In this document: piece after piece, positions 53,351 through 61,184 of the stretch | Layout: each line of letters begins with the position of its first letter | Numbering within the stretch: position 1 is the stretch's first letter | Origin: Psychrobacillus sp. FSL H8-0483 | Lineage (GTDB): Bacteria; Bacillota; Bacilli; Bacillales_A; Planococcaceae | Direction of reading: 5' to 3' | DNA length: 64,000 nt | Assembly: GCF_038637725.1 (NCBI RefSeq) | Contig: NZ_CP152052.1 | Location: 3,603,001 to 3,667,000 of the forward strand | Notes under the pieces: generated by a model | Databases searched by the model: none | Seen by the model: only the letters and a program-made list of their open reading frames with translations | What the model was told of the DNA's origin: nothing | Program-made: the position numbers and the translations under genes

Positions 53351-53407
53351 AAATAAGCCTACAATCTTTGGTCCACATTCGGACAACAATGCGTATGATT
53401 CTTGTTC

Positions 53408-53428
53408 AACTTACATAGCAGTTTAGTT
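53408..53428. repeat. Type A-like palindrome, module 3 left
   Basis: AACTTACATAG then CAGTTTAGTT, a diverged type A copy, 58 bp before the next gene. Confidence 0.6.
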
Positions 53429-53485
53429 CAATATTAGTTGAAGTATAATGAGATAATAAATTAATTTATTTGTGGAGATGATTTA

Positions 53486-53938
53486 GTGTTTAAATATAAT
53501 GTATGTTTTTTGAAAAGTAATGAACGAATCTTAATGCTGAATCGTGAAAAGCCACCGATTATGGGTGTGTGGAACGGGGTTGGCGGTAAATATGAAGCAG
53601 GAGAAACAGCTGATGAGGGTGCAATACGTGAAGTATTTGAGGAGACAGGTATCAAAGTAAACGAATATTACTCAAAAGGTTTAATTACATGGGATAAAAG
53701 TGATGGGGAAAAAGATGGGTTATATGTGTACTTATTCGAAGTAGATGCGATATTAGGGAATGAACCCATACAAAAAACAAGAGAAGGAATTCTCGATTGG
53801 AAAAAAATAGATTGGATAATGAACCCGAATAACTTAGGGGTTGCTGAAATGTTATTTCAGTACCTACCTGTTTTATTAGAAAAAGAGAATGATTATTTAT
53901 TTGAGTACAAAGACGGTATAATAAAGCTTATAGTGTAA
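53486..53938 (+). CDS. MutT-like Nudix hydrolase in palindrome-bounded module 3
   Basis: The 150-residue Nudix protein shows GVWNGVGGKYEAGETADEGA then IREVFEETGI (about residues 27-56), close to 8-oxo-dGTP diphosphatases. GTG at 53486 has GGAG at 8 nt. It is unrelated in detail to the preceding Nudix gene, so the two modules are not a tandem duplication. Confidence 0.85.
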   Translation: MFKYNVCFLKSNERILMLNREKPPIMGVWNGVGGKYEAGETADEGAIREVFEETGIKVNEYYSKGLITWDKSDGEKDGLYVYLFEVDAILGNEPIQKTREGILDWKKIDWIMNPNNLGVAEMLFQYLPVLLEKENDYLFEYKDGIIKLIV

Positions 53939-53985
53939 GAAATATCATATAAAAAATTATTGCCTTTAAAAGATAGATATTGTTC

Positions 53986-54006
53986 AACTAACGGAGTGCT
54001 TTAGTG
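53986..54006. repeat. Type B palindrome, module 3 right
   Basis: AACTAACGGAG then TGCTTTAGTG, 48 bp after the stop. No type A copy precedes the following AraC gene, so the module series ends here. Confidence 0.85.
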
Positions 54007-54090
54007 AAATAAGAGAGGTAAAAATCAACCATTAACTATAACATAGCCTAGTTATTTTAACTGACTAAAAAGGATGAGGGGTGCGACGAA

Positions 54091-54957
54091 TTGAAACAAG
54101 TACTGGAAATATTGAAAAAAGAAAATCATGTGGTGCTTGAATCTATCTCGTTTACTCATCATCAAGAGAAAATAAGTTCTCATTTCAAGTCTCCCGAGCC
54201 GGGAATCCTCTTTTTACTGGAAGGAGGATTGTCTTACCAAATCGGAGAAGACGAATCTCGTATACTTAAAGTTGGGGAATATGTGTTTTATCCGCAAGGT
54301 GTAAATGTTCGTTTTGAAATTGGGAAGTTGAGCAGTACGCTACTGTTTCCCTTATCCATTTCCATCACGGAGCAATTTGTTCACCTCTTGCAGCAGCATA
54401 ATCGCTTTTCGCCCGCTTTGCTCGAAGATCCCAATCGCGTATGTATTTTACAGGAGCCGTGGACGGAGGAAATCAATGGTCTGCTCGAAAAAATCCTTGT
54501 TCATGTTTCTAAAAAACAACCATATTTCGTTCATCTTGCTTTACTGGAGGTCATGGCTTATATTTTTCCAAATGAACATATGTTGTCCAAAATCACATAT
54601 GTCCTCGAACATTATTTATTGCCAGACCCAATCCGAGATGCAGAAAGCTATATTTTACAAAACTATCACCAACCGATTCGGATGAAGCAGTTAACAGAAG
54701 TAACAAATGTTAGTGAATCACAGCTGAACCGCATGTACCAAAGGACTTTTCAATTATCACCAATGGAACGTGTTACGGCGATTCGCATGGAGCAAGCAGC
54801 ACAATTGCTTCGTAATCCTTCCCAAAGTGTAACCAATGTGGCACTTCAAGTCGGTTATCAAAGCATGTCCGCCTTCTTGCAGCAATTCAAAAAGAAATAT
54901 GGAGTTTCTCCAAAAGAATATCAAACGAAAGCTTCTGTGAAAGAAATTCAAACATGA
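54091..54957 (+). CDS. AraC-family transcriptional regulator
   Basis: The 288-residue product has an N-terminal cupin-like sensor (PGILFLLEGGLSYQIGEDES, VGEYVFYPQGVNVRFE) and two C-terminal helix-turn-helix motifs (IRMKQLTEVTNVSESQLNRM, VTNVALQVGYQSMSAFLQQF). TTG at 54091 follows GAGGGG. Target genes cannot be inferred from neighbours. Confidence 0.87.
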   Translation: MKQVLEILKKENHVVLESISFTHHQEKISSHFKSPEPGILFLLEGGLSYQIGEDESRILKVGEYVFYPQGVNVRFEIGKLSSTLLFPLSISITEQFVHLLQQHNRFSPALLEDPNRVCILQEPWTEEINGLLEKILVHVSKKQPYFVHLALLEVMAYIFPNEHMLSKITYVLEHYLLPDPIRDAESYILQNYHQPIRMKQLTEVTNVSESQLNRMYQRTFQLSPMERVTAIRMEQAAQLLRNPSQSVTNVALQVGYQSMSAFLQQFKKKYGVSPKEYQTKASVKEIQT

Positions 54958-54966
54958 AGGACTTTC

Positions 54967-55362
54967 TTAAAATCCAAATAGTTGATTAAGCCAATCTGTG
55001 TATAATGCAATGAAAATAAATGCAATTAGAACAACTGCAGCAAAAAGATGAATGATATATTCACGTGGTCTAATTGGATATTTCCATTCCATACATGCAC
55101 GAAATAATTGAAGGACTGTAAAGAAGAAAGCAATCCATAAATGACTCCACTGTGCTTCTGAATAATAAATTTGAACAAAGAGATAACTCAATATGAACAC
55201 AACGATTAGGCCAATTTCGCCCCGTTTATGAAACTCGTTCACATACTTTGGTCGATTCTTATCTCTTTTCTCTATATTAAAAACTTTTCGTAAACCCATT
55301 TCAATAACAGTCATAATGGCAAGAACAATCAAAATAAAAATGATTGATTTAAACAAAAACAT
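54967..55362 (-). CDS. DUF4181 family membrane protein
   Basis: A 131-residue protein with four hydrophobic segments and the family region LRKVFNIEKRDKNRPKYVNE FHK followed by a membrane hairpin. Function unknown. It is convergent with the AraC gene. Confidence 0.75.
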   Translation of the reverse strand: MFLFKSIIFILIVLAIMTVIEMGLRKVFNIEKRDKNRPKYVNEFHKRGEIGLIVVFILSYLFVQIYYSEAQWSHLWIAFFFTVLQLFRACMEWKYPIRPREYIIHLFAAVVLIAFIFIALYTDWLNQLFGF

Positions 55363-55500
55363 AATCCTTCATCCCCTTTTTCACTTTTTCTTTTCAAATA
55401 AATTAAGTGATATCTACTTTACTGTTCATTCAAGTGGAAAGTTTCAATGGATTAGTCTTTTCATTGCTCATCACTGCAAAACTTACGCCATATTACTCAT

Positions 55501-56172
55501 CTACTCTTGCTTGAAAGGATTTTTCCACTCCATCAACAAAGCATTATGATGTGACTGCTCATCCTCCAGGTAATCTGGAACCACACAAACTGGTGTCCGT
55601 CCGCATCTGAGTAAAAATGAAATCACCGGATCTTTCAAGTCTCCTGTCAAGACACGTTCCACATACTGTTCCGGTGAGAGTTGCTCCGCATGATGATGAT
55701 ACCCCGGCATTCGCCCTCCCCCAAGCACTCTATCCAATCCATCATGAATGACTCGTTCATATATCGACTGCATCAACAACTTTCCAAGATCCAACTTGCG
55801 ATAGGCAGGTTTGACAGAAATATCGACAATATACAACGTCCCCCCCTTGGGATCGTGATTGCGGATATACCCGTGATCCGTAACTTCCTCCCATGTATGT
55901 ACAGGGTTTTCTGGATTAAAATGAACCAATAAACCTGTAATCGAGCCGACAACTTCTCCGTTTATCTCCACACATAGTGCACCTTCCGGATAATGCTCTA
56001 CGTGGCTTTCGAGCTGTTCTTCACTCCACCACAAATCAGACGGAAAAGGAGGAGGAAAACTTTCTTGCTGAATAGCAATTAAATCTCCGAAATCCGCTTT
56101 CTCATAGTTTCTTACAACCGCTAAAACAGGTCTACCTTCTTGCAATACGAACACTTCTTTTCGATACATCAT
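55501..56172 (-). CDS. GNAT N-acetyltransferase
   Basis: The 223-residue protein carries the GNAT core VVRNYEKADFGDLIAIQQES, YIVDISVKPAYRKLDLGKLL (acetyl-CoA loop) and GGGRMPGYHHHAEQ. The acceptor is unknown. GGAGGCAAG precedes the ATG. Confidence 0.85.
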   Translation of the reverse strand: MMYRKEVFVLQEGRPVLAVVRNYEKADFGDLIAIQQESFPPPFPSDLWWSEEQLESHVEHYPEGALCVEINGEVVGSITGLLVHFNPENPVHTWEEVTDHGYIRNHDPKGGTLYIVDISVKPAYRKLDLGKLLMQSIYERVIHDGLDRVLGGGRMPGYHHHAEQLSPEQYVERVLTGDLKDPVISFLLRCGRTPVCVVPDYLEDEQSHHNALLMEWKNPFKQE

Positions 56173-56243
56173 CTCTTGCCTCCTTAGTGTAGCCTTGTTC
56201 TTTCACATTCCACAGCACAAGGGGAATGTGAAAGAAAACAGGT

Positions 56244-56852
56244 TTAATTCTCCCCTAACACCCCAATACAAATTTCCACACTTCTCTTCAAGTCTTCATG
56301 GGACCAGCTTGGAATTTTCCCATGTTGGATGGCTAGTTCATGGGATGCTGGGATGTGGATAAATCCTGCTCGCATGTTGGGGGTATGTGTTTGTGCGAAG
56401 TGGAGTGCTTCGTACATCACGTTGTTGCATAAGTAGGTACCTGCTGTATTAGAGATTTCAGCTGGATAGCCTTCTTCGATTAGTTTGTTAACCATTGGAC
56501 GAATTGGCAACGTTGAAAAGTAGCCGGGTTGTCCCTCCAGATCAATAGACTCGTCGACTGGAACACGCCCCTGATTGTCAGCTGCTCCGTCTTTCACGTT
56601 AATAGCGATACGTTCCGGGGTGATTTTGTATCTTCCCCCCGCTAATCCTAATGAGATGACTGCATCTGGATTAATATCCTCCATATGTGCAATTAGTTCA
56701 GCTCCAGAGGAAGCAAAGTCAACTGTCAGTACTCTTCCATACACCCGGTAGCCACTAATCTCCAGTCCATTTAATTCTTCCACAATTCTCATCGTTGGAT
56801 TCACCGTGAATGATAAAAACGGTTCAAACCCTGTTAATAGAAGTTTCTTCAT
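56244..56852 (-). CDS. pcp: Pyrrolidone-carboxylate peptidase
   Basis: Removes N-terminal pyroglutamate from peptides. The 202-residue enzyme begins KKLLLTGFEPFLSFTVNPTM and shows the nucleophile Cys in AGTYLCNNVMYEALH and the His in AGFIHIPASHE. Its ATG overlaps the stop of the MerR gene by 4 nt, so it is part of the MerR operon. Confidence 0.95.
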   Translation of the reverse strand: MKKLLLTGFEPFLSFTVNPTMRIVEELNGLEISGYRVYGRVLTVDFASSGAELIAHMEDINPDAVISLGLAGGRYKITPERIAINVKDGAADNQGRVPVDESIDLEGQPGYFSTLPIRPMVNKLIEEGYPAEISNTAGTYLCNNVMYEALHFAQTHTPNMRAGFIHIPASHELAIQHGKIPSWSHEDLKRSVEICIGVLGEN

Positions 56853-57253
56853 TTGAATGCCCCCTTGTTAATATTCTTTTCAAGTAACTGCTCCAGTTTA
56901 TGATCCGCTCGCAGGAGTACCTGTTTTATTTGCTTGATTTGTTCTTCTTTTTGAAGCATTTCTTTGTATTTAGTTTGGAATACTTCCCTTAATAATAGAA
57001 GCTTTTCGATTTCATCTTTCGTCATTTCCTTATCTTTATCCATATTTATGGACCAGTCAAATAGCATTTGTATTTCCTGTAGGGAAAAGCCATTTTGTTT
57101 TAGTTTGACGATGGTCTCTATTTTGACGACGTCCTCCTCGTTGTATACACGTTGTTTGTTTTGCAAATCTGGCTGTAGTAGTTCGATTTTTTCATAGTAA
57201 CGGATGGTATCTTTACTAAGAGCTGTGCGTTCTGCAAATTCTCCGATTTTCAT
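56849..57253 (-). CDS. MerR-family regulator
   Basis: The 134-residue product starts MKIGEFAERTALSKDTIRYY, the MerR winged helix-turn-helix, followed by a long coiled coil and no obvious effector domain. ATG at 57253 follows TAGGTG; an ATG three codons earlier is possible. The promoter at 57613-57643 has the MerR-type 19-bp spacer and palindrome, so this protein probably controls its own three-gene operon. Confidence 0.88.
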   Translation of the reverse strand: MKIGEFAERTALSKDTIRYYEKIELLQPDLQNKQRVYNEEDVVKIETIVKLKQNGFSLQEIQMLFDWSINMDKDKEMTKDEIEKLLLLREVFQTKYKEMLQKEEQIKQIKQVLLRADHKLEQLLEKNINKGAFK

Positions 57254-57265
57254 TAGAATCACCTA

Positions 57266-57598
57266 CTAATTTATATATTTAAAAACAAGCGCTACAAATA
57301 TCAAATGGACAAGGAATCGTACAAGGTGATGACTATACGTCAGCCGTCCTTTCTTCTTCAGTCCTTCCATAATTGCGAGTATATGCAGTGCGAGAAATAC
57401 CATGATTAATAAAGCAAACATCATGTTTTTATTCGGAAGAAATAAAGTTACGAGCATTCCAGTAGATACGAGTACAAATAAGAATGAACGAACTTGAACC
57501 CCTGTTTCTTTCCATTGTATCACTCCTGCAGCACCTGTTAATATTGCATACAGTCCAATTAATACATACGTTACCATGACCACTTTCATCTCTCCCAT
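57266..57598 (-). CDS. Small membrane protein, first gene of the MerR operon
   Basis: About 105-110 residues with four hydrophobic helices (YVLIGLYAILTGAAGVIQW, FLFVLVSTGMLVTLFL, MMFALLIMVFLALHILAIM, LVHLIFVALVFKY). Start codons at 57598, 57589 and 57577 are possible; GGGAGAG suits one of the inner ones best. It lies 12 nt before the MerR gene. Function unknown. Confidence 0.7.
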   Translation of the reverse strand: MGEMKVVMVTYVLIGLYAILTGAAGVIQWKETGVQVRSFLFVLVSTGMLVTLFLPNKNMMFALLIMVFLALHILAIMEGLKKKGRLTYSHHLVRFLVHLIFVALVFKYIN

Positions 57599-57612
57599 CT
57601 TTTTATATACTT

Positions 57613-57643
57613 ACTTTAAAAGATGGAGTTAACTCCATGTCAA
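57613..57643 (-). promoter_or_regulatory. MerR-type promoter with 19-bp spacer and palindrome
   Basis: Minus-strand TTGACA (57643-57638), 19-bp spacer, TAAAGT (57618-57613). The perfect palindrome ATGGAGTTAACTCCAT (57623-57638) sits between the boxes. An overlong spacer with an operator inside it is the hallmark of promoters activated by MerR regulators, and such a regulator is encoded in this operon. Confidence 0.75.
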
Positions 57644-57649
57644 CAAAGA

Positions 57650-57848
57650 AATGCAGACTCAGATCGTCATGTTTTGGTTTATATGGTCACAAAATTTTCT
57701 ATCCGGTCATATTTTCGTTTATCCGGTCAGAAACTTTTTTATCCGGTCACATTTTCGTTTATCCGGTCATATTTTTATCTATCCGGTCTCAAATTATTGT
57801 TTCTATAGAAAAATGCAGACTCCAACACACGCGGAGTCTGCATTTCTA
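57650..57848. repeat. Compound repeat element, copy 1, with 20-bp-period ATCCGGTCA array
   Basis: ATGCAGACTCAGATCGT opens the element; GGTC then recurs at 57685, 57705, 57725, 57745, 57765 and 57785, exactly 20 bp apart; it closes with ATTATTGTTTC and an AATGCAGACTCC/GGAGTCTGCATT hairpin (57811-57845) that is also a terminator on the minus strand. A second copy lies at 58908. ORFs through it are artefacts. Confidence 0.85.
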
Positions 57849-57891
57849 TTATTCTTCATACTTTTGTATTGATAACAGAGTTAACGAAGGA

Positions 57892-57924
57892 AAAAGCTTA
57901 TCCATTTAACTGGTAAGCTTTTTA
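57892..57924 (-). terminator. Terminator of the alpha/beta hydrolase gene
   Basis: AAAAGCTTA(C/T)C and GG(A/T)TAAGCTTTTT arms on the minus strand directly after the stop at 57937. Confidence 0.7.
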
Positions 57925-57936
57925 GTATATTCATTC

Positions 57937-58758
57937 TTAGTTTTCAACAGACAAAAACTGTTCCACCAGTTCGTTAAATTCCTTACTATGCTCCCAGAAC
58001 ATCAGGTGGCCGCCTAGTACTTCGATGGAGGATTTTGGAGAAATTTTTTGCGTGAATCGAACCGCTGTATCCGCCCAATGATCTGCTACGATCGTCATTG
58101 TTGGTACAGTTTCGCTCGCTTCCTTCGCTTCTTCGCGATAATCAGAGAACATGCCTGAAGCAAATAGATTCGCTGCAATATAATATGGTGTTTTTAAAGA
58201 TTGTTCCACCAGCCAATTCAACTCATCCTCTGTAACATCACGTTGCACCATGACACTTGTTGTATATGCCTTGATAAATTCCCGCTGACCTGCTGCATTG
58301 CGTAAATAGGTGTTATAGATTGCTCCAATGTCATTGAGAGGACCTTCTACCCAATCTTCCTCATGATTTGTCGACAACGCCTTTGGTGACATGTCAATGA
58401 AAATTAGTGATTTTACATTTTCATACCCGTTCTGTTTAAGATACTCCCAAACAGTTAAGCAACCAAACGACCAGCCTGCTAGCGTTACGTTCTTTAGTTC
58501 TAATGCATCAATTACCTTTGCCAAGTCCGTTCCATGTGTTACATAATCGTTTCCTTCTAGCGTAATCGACGAACGACCATGACTTCTTGGGTCGAGAACA
58601 ATTACTCTATTTGTTTTGGAGAAATGTTCGACTTGATGGGTAAACACTTCCGTTGTAAATGTAAAGCCCGGGATGAAAACAATCGGGTCCCCACTTCCTA
58701 CATCTTGAACAAATAATTCTACACCAGCGTCTACTTCAACAAACCTCTCTGTCACCAT
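57937..58758 (-). CDS. Alpha/beta hydrolase
   Basis: The 273-residue enzyme has VFIPGFTFTTEVFTHQVEHF, DPRSHGRS, the nucleophile elbow GWSFGCLT (Ser about residue 97), an Asp in TIVADHW and the His in LGGHLMFWEH. Related to peroxidase-like or esterase hydrolases. It is exactly enclosed by the two compound 20-bp-period elements. Substrate unknown. Confidence 0.87.
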   Translation of the reverse strand: MVTERFVEVDAGVELFVQDVGSGDPIVFIPGFTFTTEVFTHQVEHFSKTNRVIVLDPRSHGRSSITLEGNDYVTHGTDLAKVIDALELKNVTLAGWSFGCLTVWEYLKQNGYENVKSLIFIDMSPKALSTNHEEDWVEGPLNDIGAIYNTYLRNAAGQREFIKAYTTSVMVQRDVTEDELNWLVEQSLKTPYYIAANLFASGMFSDYREEAKEASETVPTMTIVADHWADTAVRFTQKISPKSSIEVLGGHLMFWEHSKEFNELVEQFLSVEN

Positions 58759-58907
58759 CCAACCCCCTTATGATATAAGAGCAGACTGAATGAATTCTTG
58801 TCCGCTCCTCGTTATGTACACCATATTCGAAAAATCTCGTAAAAATTCCATTCCCCAGAAGCAAAAAATATTCACCCTTGAAATCTATTTACCTACGAAA
58901 TTAAAAA

Positions 58908-59130
58908 ATGCAGACTCAGATCGTGAGGAATCTGGTCATGTTTTGATTTATATGGTAACGAAATTTTCCATCCGGTCATACTTGCATTTATACGGTCACA
59001 AACTTCTCTATCCGGTCATATTTTCGTTTAACCGGTCAAAAACTTTTTTATCCTGTCATATTTTTATCTATCCGGTCACAAATTATTGTTTCAATAGAAA
59101 AACGCAGACCCACCTACCCGGAGTCTGCAT
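58908..59130. repeat. Compound repeat element, copy 2, with 20-bp-period array
   Basis: Same order as copy 1: ATGCAGACTCAGATCGT, then GGTC-type tetramers at 58934, 58954, 58974, 58994, 59014, 59034, 59054 and 59074 (20-bp steps, eight units), ATTATTGTTTC and a GCAGAC/GTCTGC hairpin. It carries two more units than copy 1. With copy 1 it flanks the hydrolase gene as direct repeats. Confidence 0.85.
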
Positions 59131-59135
59131 TCCTA

Positions 59136-60662
59136 TCAACCTTCTTCATTTATAATAACTTTTCGTCCTCTAAGCTTGAGTAATAAAGGAACTAACAACC
59201 ACGCTACAGCTGCAATAATGAAAACGAGTGATAATGGCTTTGTCACAAAGATGCTGAAGTCTCCGTTAGAGATTGTTAAAGCACGGCGCATATTGTTTTC
59301 AATCATTGGTCCTAATACGAGTGCGAGCACTAAAGGAGCTACTGGGTAATCGTTCTTTGATAATAGATAACCTAAGACACCGCACCCTAACAATAAGTAC
59401 AAGTCAAACGTTGTATACTGTACTGCATAAACACCAAAGAAAGAAATCGCGACAATTATAGGGATTAAATACTTTTTCGGTGTTTGAATGATTTTTGCAA
59501 ATAAGCGTACTAGTGGCATATTCAGCACGAGTAGCATTAAGTTCCCGATGAACATACTTGCGATAAGTCCCCATGCAACTTCTGGATGTTCGTCAAAAAG
59601 TAGTGGGCCTGGCTGAATGTTGTACATGATGAGTGCGCCCATTAGGATTGCAGTTGTACCTGATCCAGGAATCCCTAGTGTAAGAAGGGGAATCATTGCA
59701 CCACCAGAAGCAGCGTTATTAGCTGATTCGGGACCAGCTACACCAGCAATGTTTCCTTTTCCAAAACTATCTGGGTTTTTACTGAATTTCTTCTCTGTCA
59801 TGTAGGAGAAGAACGATGCAAGTGTTGCACCTGCTCCAGGTAAAACGCCGATAAAGAAGCCAAGAAGAGATCCACGTGCTATTGGTACTGCACTATCCTT
59901 CATATCTTGCTTTGTCGGTAAAATTCGATGTATCTTCGCAATCGCTCCCGATTCTTCATCACGCTCTAAAATCGTTTTAAAGACTTCACCGAGTGCAAAT
60001 AAACCAACAGCAATTGTCAAAAACTCGAGTCCTGAAAATAAAATTGGTTGATCATATGTAAAACGGGCAATACCAGACACTGCATCAATGCCTATTGTTC
60101 CTAGCATAAGTCCAAAAACCGTCATGATTAATGCCTTTGTCATTGATTTTCCCGCTAGTCCGCTAACCGCAGCTAAGCCTAGTAACATCAATGAAAAATA
60201 TTCGGCCGGTCCAAATTTTATGGCAACATTGGAGAGAGGTTCTGCTAGAAGCACAAGCCCAATTAATGATACAATTCCTGCACAAAACGACCCAATTGCC
60301 GATATCGCTAAAGCCGCACCTGCACGACCTTGTCTTGCCATTTGATAACCATCTAATGTCGTCACAACAGAAGATGATTCCCCTGGTGTATTTAACAAAA
60401 TAGAAGTGGTAGAGCCTCCGTACATCGCTCCATAATATACCCCTGCTAATAAAATTATCGAACTCGCAGCTGCTGCTCCCGTTGGCATCCCCGAAGTGAT
60501 TGTTGCCGTTACTGGTATAAGAAGTGCGACACCACTCATCGGTCCAATACCCGGTAATACTCCTACTGCAGTTCCGATGACAACACCGACAAATGCGAAC
60601 AATATGTTATGCCATTGAAAAGCGACACCAAATCCGTCCGCTAGAAATTGTAATGTATCCAT
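59136..60662 (-). CDS. tctA: Tripartite tricarboxylate transporter large permease TctA
   Basis: The 508-residue, about 12-helix permease shows the TctA sequences GVLPGIGPMSGVALLIPVTA, YGAMYGGSTTSILLNTPGES and GFFIGVLPGAGATLASFFSY. With TctB and the lipoprotein TctC it imports citrate or a related carboxylate using the ion gradient. Last gene of tctC-tctB-tctA. Confidence 0.95.
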   Translation of the reverse strand: MDTLQFLADGFGVAFQWHNILFAFVGVVIGTAVGVLPGIGPMSGVALLIPVTATITSGMPTGAAAASSIILLAGVYYGAMYGGSTTSILLNTPGESSSVVTTLDGYQMARQGRAGAALAISAIGSFCAGIVSLIGLVLLAEPLSNVAIKFGPAEYFSLMLLGLAAVSGLAGKSMTKALIMTVFGLMLGTIGIDAVSGIARFTYDQPILFSGLEFLTIAVGLFALGEVFKTILERDEESGAIAKIHRILPTKQDMKDSAVPIARGSLLGFFIGVLPGAGATLASFFSYMTEKKFSKNPDSFGKGNIAGVAGPESANNAASGGAMIPLLTLGIPGSGTTAILMGALIMYNIQPGPLLFDEHPEVAWGLIASMFIGNLMLLVLNMPLVRLFAKIIQTPKKYLIPIIVAISFFGVYAVQYTTFDLYLLLGCGVLGYLLSKNDYPVAPLVLALVLGPMIENNMRRALTISNGDFSIFVTKPLSLVFIIAAVAWLLVPLLLKLRGRKVIINEEG

Positions 60663-60680
60663 TGCTTAACTCCTCCTTCC

Positions 60681-61130
60681 TTAAAACAGTGGGAACCCTG
60701 GCAATGAACCACCAAGAAGCTCCGAAAATAAATAATAAATGCCAAATGAGAAAACTCCAGCAATGATTACTGAAGTAACCGTTTTTCCTCGTTCCATCGT
60801 TTGAAATGCAATCAATAAAAATAGAAAAGTTGATACGACATATCCAATTTTCTCTAAGAAAAATGCATATAAAACTGCGCTCCCAAAAATGATCAAAAAC
60901 TTCTTATATTGAAGCTTCTCTTCCTTTGACTCTTCTGTTTTATATTTAAATGTTTCATATAACAGCCGGATACTCAGTGCGATTAAAATAATCCCAAGGC
61001 CCATCGGAAATATCTTTGGACCGACGGATGAACCATATGCGCTATCGGAAATTTTTTGACTTTCTATCAAAAATATAATTCCTATTAACAAAAAGGCGAC
61101 ACCGCTAAATCGATCGAATTTTTTATTCAT
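60681..61130 (-). CDS. tctB: Tripartite tricarboxylate transporter small subunit TctB
   Basis: A 149-residue protein with four membrane helices (FSGVAFLLIGIIFLIES, VGPKIFPMGLGIILIALSIR, and two more) of the TctB family. It lies 18 nt before tctA and 54 nt after tctC. Confidence 0.9.
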   Translation of the reverse strand: MNKKFDRFSGVAFLLIGIIFLIESQKISDSAYGSSVGPKIFPMGLGIILIALSIRLLYETFKYKTEESKEEKLQYKKFLIIFGSAVLYAFFLEKIGYVVSTFLFLLIAFQTMERGKTVTSVIIAGVFSFGIYYLFSELLGGSLPGFPLF

Positions 61131-61184
61131 ACTTTTTATTCCCTCCTAACAGAAAAGGCGGCAACTATGGCCGCCTACATAATG

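Noticed and set aside
52210-54006. Classical integron attC sites
   Set aside because: The GTTRRRY core and the R''/L'' box structure are not met, and no IntI gene is in the window; only the overall cassette logic is similar.
57623-57909. Overlapping small ORFs through the 20-bp array
   Set aside because: Open in several frames only because of the repeat; no frame has a ribosome site or protein-like composition.
57685-59080. CRISPR array
   Set aside because: Units are 20 bp with only about 9 conserved bases; CRISPR repeats are longer, near-identical and separated by 30-40 bp spacers, and no cas genes are present.
57650-59130. Insertion sequence ends around the hydrolase gene
   Set aside because: The flanking copies are direct, not terminal inverted repeats, and no transposase or target duplication is present.
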